This document shows positions 1 through 7,393 of a DNA stretch of 64,000 bases, in pieces. Position numbers and translations under genes: made by a program. Origin of the DNA: Sphingomonas sp. HITSZ_GF (lineage in GTDB: Bacteria > Pseudomonadota > Alphaproteobacteria > Sphingomonadales > Sphingomonadaceae). Numbering within the stretch: the first letter of the stretch is position 1; the number at the start of each line of letters is the position of its first letter. Below the pieces are notes generated by a model. It saw only the letters and a program-made list of their open reading frames with translations, made no database searches and was not told the DNA's origin. The stretch lies in NCBI RefSeq assembly GCF_029543155.1, contig NZ_JARQXA010000001.1, positions 62,001 to 126,000 on the forward strand, read 5' to 3'.

Positions 1-187
1 ACGTGTCCTTGTCCCCTCGACGCGTGGCGCATTGCTCGAAATAGTCCAAGAGGAAGGTCACCGCATACATGGCGGAAAGCTTCGCGTTCTCCCTCCGTCC
101 AATCCAATCACGCCATTGCGTGATGCCTTGGTTGAGCAGCGTGGCGAGCACCGTTGAGGTCGCCACCGCGAGTAGAAATGATCCCAT
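1..187 (-). CDS. Hypothetical membrane-anchored protein, 3' part outside the window
   Basis: Only the first 62 codons are visible; the frame is still open at base 1. The ATG at 187-185 follows GGGAGGGGCG at good ribosome-binding distance. The product starts MGSFLLAVATSTVLATLL, a single hydrophobic segment (about residues 3-18), then turns polar and charged (QWRDWIGRRENAK). This fits a short N-terminal membrane anchor with a cytoplasmic body. I do not recognise the family. It lies head to head with a broken comM remnant, so it may be the terminal gene of inserted DNA. Confidence 0.55.
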   Translation of the reverse strand, partial: MGSFLLAVATSTVLATLLNQGITQWRDWIGRRENAKLSAMYAVTFLLDYFEQCATRRGDKDT

Positions 188-205
188 AATCGCCCCTCCC
201 TCGCG

Positions 206-628
206 ATGGGTAGCACGGTGACGATTTCACTTGAAAGCCGCACATTTCTCGACCGGATCGACCTCCACGTCGAGGTCCAGCCGGTGACCGCGGCGGACCT
301 GGTGCTCGACCGGCGGGCGGAGACGTCGGCCGAAGTCGCGGTGCGGGTGGCCGAGGCGCGCGGGGTGCAGGCCGCGCGCTATCGAGGCATGGCCGCGCGG
401 ACCAATGCCGAGGCGGAGGGAGATGTGCTGACCGATCACGCAACTCCCGACGAGGCCGGCCGCAAGCTGCTCGCCCAGGCGGCCGAGGCCATGCGGCTAT
501 CGGCGAGGGGCTACACCCGCGTGCTGCGCGTGGCGCGGACGATTGCCGACCTGGCGGGTGCCGAAGGGGTGGGGCGCATCCATGTCGCGGAGGCGCTGAG
601 CTATCGGCGGCAGGCACCGCGGAGCTGA
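206..628 (+). pseudogene. comM: 3' remnant of comM/yifB-type Mg-chelatase-like AAA ATPase
   Basis: The translation from about base 251 (LDRIDLHVEVQPV) to the stop matches the C-terminal part of the ComM/YifB family: the LDRIDLH motif after the ATPase core, then the C-terminal helical domain with SARGYTRVLRVARTIADL and IHVAEALSYR. Intact family members are about 500 residues; only about 125 residues of homologous sequence remain. The ATPase core (Walker A and B) should lie upstream on this strand, but that DNA instead encodes an unrelated minus-strand gene. The ATG at 206 has no Shine-Dalgarno sequence. I read this as a truncated, non-functional gene. An assembly join at this point is the alternative. 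Confidence 0.75.
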
Positions 629-717
629 TTGCCGGTATCGGCGCGGTGGGATAAGGGCGGCGCATCGCCAAGGCGGATCGACTTGAGAAGATGGACCTGC
701 GCCGCGGGGAGCTCGAG

Positions 718-1014
718 ATGGAGTATCGGGCCGAGCTGATCGCGGCGCTGGAGGTCACCGCTTCCGGTAAATGGGGCCTGTTCGATCACAACGGCGACCG
801 CTGGACCCGCGCGGCGATCGCGCCCGTCATCGCCAATCTGGCGGAGATCGGCGAAGGGATCGACAAGCTGCGCGAGCAACTTGGCCTGGAGCCGTTCGAA
901 CTACAACAGCGCTTCCTCGCGGCGCGCGGGCCGGTCGGCGCCGATGCGGTGGGCGAGCCCAAACAGGCCAAGGCGTGGCTCGACACGCTGGCGCGCGAGG
1001 ATGCCGACAGCTGA
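718..1014 (+). CDS. Conserved-looking hypothetical protein (98 aa)
   Basis: A short acidic cytoplasmic protein beginning MEYRAELIAALEVTASGKWG, without signal peptide or membrane segment. The ATG at 718 has GGGGAG six bases upstream; an in-frame ATG at 691 would add nine residues but has a weaker site. It ends two bases before the stop of the convergent hydrolase gene. I recognise no catalytic motif. The body is mostly helical by composition (LAEIGEGIDKLREQLGLEPFELQQRFL), suggesting a small helical protein of unknown role. Confidence 0.6.
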   Translation: MEYRAELIAALEVTASGKWGLFDHNGDRWTRAAIAPVIANLAEIGEGIDKLREQLGLEPFELQQRFLAARGPVGADAVGEPKQAKAWLDTLAREDADS

Positions 1015-1016
1015 GA

Positions 1017-2036
1017 TCAGTGGCCCGGCGCAGGAGCCGCCTTGATCCATGCCGCCATCGCCTCGATGAACTCGCTCGAGACCGGGCGCGTCCAGCGATA
1101 TTCCTCGAAGGTCATTTTGCCTTCGCCTTCCTGCATGATGTGGTTGAGCTTGGGAAAGCGCCGCATCGTGACCCCGGGCAGGTTTGCCACGGGTTGCCAG
1201 GCCAGCCAGTCGGACTCGGTGATCAGATAGTCGCGGTCGCCATGCGCGATGAACACCCGGCCGCCGCGCGCGGACAGCGTGCGTACCTGCTCGACCGGCT
1301 GGATCGCCGCGAGCGTCCGCCACACTTCCACGGGCGATCCGTGGATGACTTCCTTCGGGTCGCTCTCCGGCGTGATCGCGTTGATCCGCTTGCCGTTCTC
1401 GATGACCTGCTCGGCACGTGCGCGTTCCTTGTCATCCTTGGCGATGCTCAGGCCGTAGGTAGCCTGCTCGATCAGGACATCGCCGATCCGGCGGGGCGAT
1501 CCGGCCATTATGAACGCCCCGGGCAGGTCGTTGCGGTTGGCGATCGTGGCCGCGAGCGTGGCGCCCATGCTGTTGCCGAACACATAGATGCGCTTCGGAT
1601 CGACGCCGGCGGCAGTACGCAGATAGGCGGCGGCGCTCGATGCGTCCTCGATATATTCCTCATCCAGCGTCGGCTTGCGTCCCAATGCCTTGAACGCCGC
1701 GGCATGCTGGGTCGGACGCTTGTTGAAGCGGATCGAGGCGACGCCGCGCGCCGCCAGCCCCCAGGCGATGTCGCGGAAGATCGTGCTGCCGCCGACGTTC
1801 AGATCCATCGATCCTGGCCCGGATCCCGGGACAAGCACGAATGCGGGGTGCGGCCCGGACCCTGCCGGCATGGTCAGCATCGCATCGACCGCCCATTCTC
1901 CCTGTCCAAGCTTGATCGGCGTCTCGACGACGCCGGGGGCGAGGGTGATGGCCGCGGGTTGCGCCATTGCCGGAGCGATAAGGGGCGCGAGGATCAGCCC
2001 TGCGCTCAATATTGCCAGCTTCAGCCATCGTTGCAT
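1017..2036 (-). CDS. Secreted alpha/beta hydrolase
   Basis: The preferred ATG at 2036 is preceded by AGGGAGCG and gives a clean signal peptide (MQRWLKLAILSAGLILAPL, cleavage near AMA-QP); an ATG 45 bases upstream lacks this logic. The 339-residue product shows an alpha/beta-hydrolase fold: an oxyanion region PGSGPGS (about 70-76), nucleophile elbow GNSMG with Ser at about 156, an acid in HGDRD and a C-terminal His in KLNHIMQ. Family knowledge supports an esterase, acyl-hydrolase or dienelactone-hydrolase-like activity in the periplasm, but the substrate is unknown. It is monocistronic and convergent with the upstream small gene. Confidence 0.8.
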   Translation of the reverse strand: MQRWLKLAILSAGLILAPLIAPAMAQPAAITLAPGVVETPIKLGQGEWAVDAMLTMPAGSGPHPAFVLVPGSGPGSMDLNVGGSTIFRDIAWGLAARGVASIRFNKRPTQHAAAFKALGRKPTLDEEYIEDASSAAAYLRTAAGVDPKRIYVFGNSMGATLAATIANRNDLPGAFIMAGSPRRIGDVLIEQATYGLSIAKDDKERARAEQVIENGKRINAITPESDPKEVIHGSPVEVWRTLAAIQPVEQVRTLSARGGRVFIAHGDRDYLITESDWLAWQPVANLPGVTMRRFPKLNHIMQEGEGKMTFEEYRWTRPVSSEFIEAMAAWIKAAPAPGH

Positions 2037-2260
2037 TGGACGCTCCCTGGGGCGATTTGGTCGTGCCGTTCGCGGGATCACCTAGCATGACCCGCCGCGG
2101 GAGCGCAGGCTGCAGGTCCGTCTTCGTCGCACGGCGGTCCGCTTTGGTCGCGCCCTGGCCGGTGGTCCGCTGGCAGGCAGCACGCAATAGCGGCTGGAAA
2201 TCCCGCGTGGCTGTTCCTATAGCGGCGCTTCGATGCCCGGTCCGAGTGCCGGAACGGCAT

Positions 2261-2346
2261 GCGGGTGTGGCGGAATGGTAGACGCAGCGGACTCAAAATC
2301 CGCCGTTGGCAACAACATGTCGGTTCGAGTCCGACCACCCGTACCA
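2261..2346 (+). tRNA. tRNA-Leu (anticodon CAA)
   Basis: The 86-base sequence folds as a class II tRNA. The acceptor stem GCGGGTG pairs with CACCCGT (one G-U pair), followed by discriminator A and an encoded CCA. The anticodon stem GCGGA/TCCGC closes the loop CTCAAAA, placing CAA at the anticodon (reads UUG). A long variable arm (about TTGGCAACAACATGT) precedes a standard GGTTCGAGTCC T-arm. The long variable arm and the anticodon both identify leucine. Confidence 0.97.
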
Positions 2347-2390
2347 TCGAAGCCGGCCGAGGCGATTGCGCCTCGCTGCTGCCTCAGATA

Positions 2391-2407
2391 TTGCTAATCA
2401 TTCGCAA
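2391..2407. promoter_or_regulatory. Candidate Fur-type iron box upstream of ybaN-like gene
   Basis: TTGCTAATCATTCGCAA is a 17-bp near-perfect palindrome (14 of 17 positions symmetric) built on the AAT-N-ATT core seen in Fur operators. It lies 44 bp before the ATG of the DUF454 gene, where a promoter is expected. Regulation is inferred; no iron genes are adjacent. Confidence 0.45.
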
Positions 2408-2450
2408 CCTGTGCCCGCATAAAAGGCCTGTCGAATGAAGCGCTTGCCGC

Positions 2451-2864
2451 ATGGATGAGGGACAGGGCAGGCCGGGCAGCCGGCTGACGCGGCCGATGTG
2501 GATCGTGCTGGGTTTCGTCTTCGTCGCGCTGGGCTTCATCGGCGCGCTCCTGCCGCTGATGCCGACGACGATCTTCCTGATCCTGGCCGTAGGCTGCTTC
2601 GCGCGCTCCTCGCCCCGGCTGGAGACCTGGCTGCTCACCCACAAGCGCTTCGGCCCCACGCTCGTCGCCTGGCGCGAGGAGGGAGCGATCCCGCCGCGTG
2701 CCAAGATGTTCGCCTGTGGCGGCATCGCGCTCGGCTATGCGATCTTCTGGTGGGGGGCGCGGCCCTCGCTCTGGGTCGACCTTGTCGTCGCGCTGGTGAT
2801 GGGTGGTTGCGCGGCCTTCATCCTGAGCCGGCCTTCGCCGCGGCCGCGCGATCCCGCCCAATAA
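2451..2864 (+). CDS. YbaN-like inner membrane protein (DUF454)
   Basis: A 137-residue membrane protein that matches the YbaN/DUF454 family in length and pattern: an N-terminal hydrophobic hairpin (about 16-48, GALLPLMPTTIFLILA), the conserved ARSSPRLETWLL stretch, then two further membrane segments (about 86-126). The family's biochemical function is not established. A Fur-like palindrome upstream suggests iron-linked expression. The start ATG has only a modest ribosome-binding site. The gene converges on a TonB receptor and the two share a terminator region. Confidence 0.85.
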   Translation: MDEGQGRPGSRLTRPMWIVLGFVFVALGFIGALLPLMPTTIFLILAVGCFARSSPRLETWLLTHKRFGPTLVAWREEGAIPPRAKMFACGGIALGYAIFWWGARPSLWVDLVVALVMGGCAAFILSRPSPRPRDPAQ

Positions 2865-2868
2865 AAAA

Positions 2869-2898
2869 CCGGCGCGGAACCCGAAGGTGCCGCGCCGG
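2869..2898 (-). terminator. Rho-independent terminator of the TonB receptor gene
   Basis: Read on the minus strand, a perfect 9-bp stem CCGGCGCGG/CCGCGCCGG with a 12-base loop is followed directly by TTTTTTATT. It lies 28 bp after the receptor stop codon. On the plus strand no T run follows, so it mainly serves the minus-strand operon. Confidence 0.9.
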
Positions 2899-2925
2899 TG
2901 AGGACGGAGGTAATAAAGGCTGGGG

Positions 2926-5793
2926 TCAGAGCTTCAGGCGCGCACCGAACAGGATCGTGCGGCCGAAGTGGTTGTACTCGTAGTTCCGGTTCGCGGCGGT
3001 GTCGGTGTAGCGATCGCGATAGGCGTCGGTGAGGTTGGTGCCCTCGACCGAGAGCTCGATCCACTCGGTCAGCTTGTAGCGCACCGAGGCATCGACATTG
3101 GTGATCGCGTTATAGCCTTCGAACACGTTGCCCGTGCCCGAGCCGGCATCGACATAGGGCCCGCGATAGCTGACCGAGGCACGCGCGCTGAACTTCTTGT
3201 CCTCATAATAGAGCGTCGCGTTGAAGGCCTTCTTCGACACGCCGTAGAGCGTCGACGAGAACACCTTGTTCGGCAGGGTGAGCGAGCCGTTGGCGTTGAC
3301 CGCGGTGGCTGGCGCCGACTGGCTGTAGTTCGCCGTCGAATCGATGAAGGTGACGTTGGCGATGCCGCCGAAGTTCTTCAGGAAGCCCGGCAGGAAGCGG
3401 AACGGCGCCTGGATGGCGATTTCCATGCCCTTCAGCGAGGCACCTGTGCCGTTGATCGTCGTCACCACGGTCCAGATCGGCTGGGCCTGCTGCGCCGGGT
3501 TCAGGTAGGCCGGCGACGAGGCGGCGAGCACCGAGGCGGGCAGGCCGGTCGACGTGAAGGTCTGGCCCGTCAGCGTGGCGCTGACCGGGAAGCTCTTCAC
3601 GTCCTTCTTGAACAGTGCGACCGAGAAGATCGACTGCGGCGCGAAATACCATTCGGCGGCGACGTCATAGGCCGTGGCGCGGAACGGATCGAGGTTCGGG
3701 TTGCCGAACGACACGCGGTAGTTGAAGCCGTCGGCCGAACCGCCCGGGGTCAGGCTGCCCAGCGTCGGGCGCGTCATCACGTCCGAAATGGCGCCGCGCA
3801 GGATGATGTTGTCGGTCGGGAACAGCGCGAGGTTCATCGAGGGCAGCCAGTCGGCATAGTCGCGCTTCACCGTGACCGGCAGCGTGCCGTTGATGCCGGT
3901 CGAGCTCTGATCGGTATGCGCATAGCGGATGCCGGCGTTGAGCGCATAGCGCAGGCCGAGCAGCTCGCCCTTGGCGTCGAACTGGAGATAGCCGCCCTTC
4001 ACTTCTTCGGTGACGTTGCGGTTGTTGCCGACGTCGAGCAGCAGCGGACGGTTGTAGAGCCCGGTATAGGCCGCTGCGGCGTCGATATTGGCGATCACCC
4101 AGCTGGTGGTGGTGCCCGCCGGCTGGCCGGCATTGCCGAGATTGACCAGCTCGGTCAGCCCTGCGGTGGCCGGGAAGCCATAGACCGCCGTCGGGCCGAA
4201 GGTCGCGGTGGTCGAGCAGGTGAGCGTCTTGAGCACCAGATCGAGGCCGCCATTGCCGCACACCGCGGTGTCGCGCTGGAAGGCCGTCACTTCATAGTCG
4301 AAGCGGCGATAGACACCGCCCGCCTTGATCTGGAAGCCTTCGGTCACGTCCCATTCGGTACGCAGCTGCGCGGTGCGGAACTTGTTGGTGACGTTCGACG
4401 GGCGATCGCGGATCTCGGCGAGCTGGAAGTTCGCGGGATCGGTCACGCTGGTGCCGAACGTCAGCACCGGGCTCTGCATGTTGGTATAGTCGTAGTGATA
4501 ATTCTGGGCGTCGCGATCATCGAGGACGATCGTCGTCTCGACCGGAATATCGGCACTCGACTTGGACAGGCCGCCCATCAGGGTGAAGCGGAAGCTGTCG
4601 CCCAGCTCCTGATCCCAGCTGCCGCCGATCTGGTAGAATTCGGTGTCCGACTTGCGGAGATAATGCTCGGTGCGGACCCAGGCGTCGTTGAGCGTCGCCG
4701 AGATCATGTTGTTGTTGCTGTCGTAAACCGGGTTCACGACATTGATCGAGCGCTCGTTCGAACGCATCAGCACTTCGAGCCACTTCTCCTCGCGGGTTTC
4801 CTTGAACCGCGAATAGAGGCCGTCGATCGAGATCTTGGTGGCGTCGCTCGGTGCCCACTGGACGCTGCCGGTGAGGCCCAGGCGCTCGCGGTCGTGGCGG
4901 ACGCTGCCATAGCGCGGGATGCGCGGGTGGAAGGCGAGCGCGGCCTGCGAGCAGGCGGCGCTGGGCACATAGGTGCCGCCCGAGTTGGCGGTGGTCCAGC
5001 AATTGGTGCCACCCACCTGATCGAAGGTCGCCTGTGCCCAGCGCACCGAATTGTTGCCGAGCTCGAGATTGTCGGTCTTCGAATAGGCGCCCGAGATCGA
5101 GGCGCCGAAGGTGCCGTCCGGCGACTTCCACGAGAGCAGGCCGGCGAAGCGCGGGCCCCAGTTCTTCGACAGGTCGTTATAGCTGGCCTGCGCCGAGCCG
5201 ACGAAGGTGAAGCCGTACTTGCCCGCCAGCGGATTGCCGGTGTTCAGGTCGACGACCGCGCCGAGCGAGCCTTCGTCGAGCGAGGCCTCGGCGGTCTTGT
5301 GGACGACCAGCGAGCTGAACAGCTCGGAAGCGAAGACGTTGAAGTCGAAGGCGCGGTCGCGGTTGGCCGAGGCGCCGTCGGTGGAGGTGGCGACGGTCTC
5401 GAGGCCATTGACGCGGACGCGGGTGAACTGCGCGCCGAGACCGCGAACGGTGATCGCGCGGCCTTCGCCGGCGTCACGCTGGATCGAGATGCCCGGGATA
5501 CGCTGCAGCGATTCCGCGAGGTTCTGGTCCGGGAACTTGGCGATATCCTCGGCGACGATCGCGTCGACCGAAGAAACCGACTCCTTCTTCACGTTCAGCG
5601 CCTTGTCGAGCGACTGGCGGAAACCGGTGACAACGATCTGGCCGCTATCGTCCTGTGCCGGCTCGGGGGCGGCGTTCTCGGCGGCGGGCGGCGTCTGCGC
5701 GTCCTGCGCCATTGCCGGGGTGGCGATGCTCGCCCCGGCCATTACCGCCAGCGAAACGCCGGCAAACCACATGTTGCGAGTCCCTTTACGCAT
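2926..5793 (-). CDS. TonB-dependent outer-membrane receptor
   Basis: The 955-residue product starts at the ATG at 5793, after GGGAGAACAAGG; an upstream in-frame ATG would add 29 residues and bury the signal peptide. It has a signal peptide (cleavage near AMA-QD), a TonB-box-like QIVVTGF, a plug domain (VDAIVAEDIAKFPDQNLAESL, GEGRAITVRGLG) and a long beta-barrel ending in FGRTILFGARLKL, an aromatic-rich outer-membrane terminus. The form resembles the TIGR01782-type receptors abundant in sphingomonads, Caulobacter and Xanthomonas, many of which import glycans. It is last in a minus-strand group with the LamG and DUF885 genes, so its ligand is probably the glycan that system processes. Confidence 0.93.
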   Translation of the reverse strand: MRKGTRNMWFAGVSLAVMAGASIATPAMAQDAQTPPAAENAAPEPAQDDSGQIVVTGFRQSLDKALNVKKESVSSVDAIVAEDIAKFPDQNLAESLQRIPGISIQRDAGEGRAITVRGLGAQFTRVRVNGLETVATSTDGASANRDRAFDFNVFASELFSSLVVHKTAEASLDEGSLGAVVDLNTGNPLAGKYGFTFVGSAQASYNDLSKNWGPRFAGLLSWKSPDGTFGASISGAYSKTDNLELGNNSVRWAQATFDQVGGTNCWTTANSGGTYVPSAACSQAALAFHPRIPRYGSVRHDRERLGLTGSVQWAPSDATKISIDGLYSRFKETREEKWLEVLMRSNERSINVVNPVYDSNNNMISATLNDAWVRTEHYLRKSDTEFYQIGGSWDQELGDSFRFTLMGGLSKSSADIPVETTIVLDDRDAQNYHYDYTNMQSPVLTFGTSVTDPANFQLAEIRDRPSNVTNKFRTAQLRTEWDVTEGFQIKAGGVYRRFDYEVTAFQRDTAVCGNGGLDLVLKTLTCSTTATFGPTAVYGFPATAGLTELVNLGNAGQPAGTTTSWVIANIDAAAAYTGLYNRPLLLDVGNNRNVTEEVKGGYLQFDAKGELLGLRYALNAGIRYAHTDQSSTGINGTLPVTVKRDYADWLPSMNLALFPTDNIILRGAISDVMTRPTLGSLTPGGSADGFNYRVSFGNPNLDPFRATAYDVAAEWYFAPQSIFSVALFKKDVKSFPVSATLTGQTFTSTGLPASVLAASSPAYLNPAQQAQPIWTVVTTINGTGASLKGMEIAIQAPFRFLPGFLKNFGGIANVTFIDSTANYSQSAPATAVNANGSLTLPNKVFSSTLYGVSKKAFNATLYYEDKKFSARASVSYRGPYVDAGSGTGNVFEGYNAITNVDASVRYKLTEWIELSVEGTNLTDAYRDRYTDTAANRNYEYNHFGRTILFGARLKL

Positions 5794-5903
5794 CCTTGTT
5801 CTCCCATGGTCCAGTGTTTCCGGCCGGCCGCTGTGCGGCTCGCCCGGCATTCGGCCGGCTTGCGCCGGCTCTCTGTGCAATCATCCGCCGGCCGGAGCCG
5901 GAT

Positions 5904-7379
5904 TCATGCGATCATCGCGAAACGCCTGCGCCCGTTGACGAGCAGATCGCGATGGAATTTCCTGAGCGATTCAAGGCCGTTGCTTCGAGCAGCGGCGCCC
6001 TTGCGGGCCAGATCCAGCCAAGTGAGCGCCTCTGCGGCGCGCATGGCGGGCTCAATGCAAATTCGCTCGATATCCTGCGCCATCGGCGCGAAATAGGCTG
6101 CCTCTCCCTGCAATTTCGCGAGTTTGCTGCTCGTCTGTGTCCATGTTTCTTGTCCGATATGGACACCGGTGTCAACCAATCCGCGGCCGATCCGGAACAG
6201 CATCCAGTGCAAATGACCCAAAAGCGCATGGTCCTTACCCGCAAACGCCCCCTCTTCGGCCATCAGCTGCTCGGTGTAGATCGCCCAACCCTCGGCAAAG
6301 GCGGGGGCATATTCGAGTCGCAACGGGTGCGGACGGGCGGCCGCTTCGATCGGCAGCTGGATCATGTGGCCGGGCAGCAGCTCATGATGGACGACGGCGG
6401 GTAGCGTCCAGCTCGGCCGATCGCGGATGCGCTGCAGATCGGGATAATAGGCGCCGGCCGTCGTCGGCGTAGGGACGGTGCGATAGCCCTGCTTGCCCTC
6501 GGTTTCCTCCCGTGGCGTCATCCGCACTGCCGCTACGTTCAGGCATTCGGGCGGTAGCGGGCCGAACAGTACGGGCAGGCGCGCGGGGATATCGGCGAGC
6601 GTGGCGTTCATGTCCGCGATGGCGCGGTTCCGGCCGGCATCGTCATCGCTGTAGAGGAAGTGCGGATCCTTGAAGGCGGCGCTGATGCGCGCGCCGACGC
6701 TTCCCCTGGTATAACCGAGGCGCTTGAGCACCTTGTCGGCATGGGCGGTGAGCTCGCGCGCTTTGTGTCGCAGGATTCGGTGCGCTTCCGTGGGCTCGAT
6801 CCGGCCATAATGGCGTTCGAGCAGCAGCGCGAAATAGTCCCGGCCGCCGGGAAAACGCCCGGTTCCCGGTTCGGCGGGTGCCCTGGGAGCAAGCCCGGCC
6901 AGTAATGCTGCCTGGCTGCGCAGAGCCTCGGCCGTGGCGCCGCTCGCCTTGTCGGCGGCCGCGGCGACCCCGACGCGCGTCTTCGTGAGGAACGGCGCGG
7001 GTAGGATCACGCCGCGTGCCGCATCGGCCTCGATCTGCGCGGTCTCGGCCTCGACCCGATCCGCAGAGGGGGCCGCTTCGCGCCAGGCGCCGGCATTGGG
7101 CGCGATCACATAGGGCGAACGGCCGAACCGCCCGCCAGGAAACAGCCGGACCATCGCGGAATCGGCCTCGAGCCCGGCGCGAACCGTCTCCAGGTCGATC
7201 CGCGACGAGGGCGAAAGCCCGTCCGGATCGAACCCCGAGACCTGGCCCAGCTTGACCGAAGGCGTGCCGGAAAGCTTGTCCAGCATCGCCTTGAGCTCGG
7301 CATCGCGCGTTGGCGCGGCCAGCGCGACGCGGGGCAGCGCGGCGAGGCTGGCAGCGGCGAGGAACTGGCGGCGTTGCAT
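5904..7379 (-). CDS. DUF885 family secreted protein, probable metallopeptidase-like
   Basis: A 491-residue protein with a possible Tat-type signal (MQRRQFLAAASLAALP), starting at an ATG with GGAGG six bases upstream. The family signature is visible: HHELLPGH (about 331-338), a zinc-site-like motif, followed by AFAEGWAIYTEQL (about 358-370), which supplies a second acidic ligand in related peptidases. DUF885 members are annotated as putative peptidases but few are characterised. It sits 14 bp downstream of the LamG gene and 110 bp before the TonB receptor on the same strand, suggesting co-expression with glycan uptake. A perfect palindrome GACACCGGTGTC lies inside the gene at 6162-6173. Confidence 0.85.
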   Translation of the reverse strand: MQRRQFLAAASLAALPRVALAAPTRDAELKAMLDKLSGTPSVKLGQVSGFDPDGLSPSSRIDLETVRAGLEADSAMVRLFPGGRFGRSPYVIAPNAGAWREAAPSADRVEAETAQIEADAARGVILPAPFLTKTRVGVAAAADKASGATAEALRSQAALLAGLAPRAPAEPGTGRFPGGRDYFALLLERHYGRIEPTEAHRILRHKARELTAHADKVLKRLGYTRGSVGARISAAFKDPHFLYSDDDAGRNRAIADMNATLADIPARLPVLFGPLPPECLNVAAVRMTPREETEGKQGYRTVPTPTTAGAYYPDLQRIRDRPSWTLPAVVHHELLPGHMIQLPIEAAARPHPLRLEYAPAFAEGWAIYTEQLMAEEGAFAGKDHALLGHLHWMLFRIGRGLVDTGVHIGQETWTQTSSKLAKLQGEAAYFAPMAQDIERICIEPAMRAAEALTWLDLARKGAAARSNGLESLRKFHRDLLVNGRRRFAMIA

Positions 7380-7393
7380 CGCGGTCCTCCGGT

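Noticed and set aside
2357..2372. Hairpin GAGGCG-ATTG-CGCCTC as terminator for tRNA-Leu
   Set aside because: The stem is only six pairs and no T run follows.
5851..5870. GCCGGC-TTGC-GCCGGC hairpin as terminator between the DUF885 and TonB receptor genes
   Set aside because: The stem is short and lacks a T run; both genes may share a transcript.
2968..6096. A 1042-codon open frame on the plus strand opposite the first TonB receptor
   Set aside because: It is the antisense shadow of a high-GC gene: Arg/Gly/Asp-rich, without domains or a ribosome-binding site, while the minus strand encodes a clear receptor.
6162..6173. Perfect palindrome GACACCGGTGTC as a fifth regulatory site
   Set aside because: It lies inside the DUF885 coding sequence and encodes ordinary residues, so it was not listed as a feature; it is mentioned only as a possible intragenic site.
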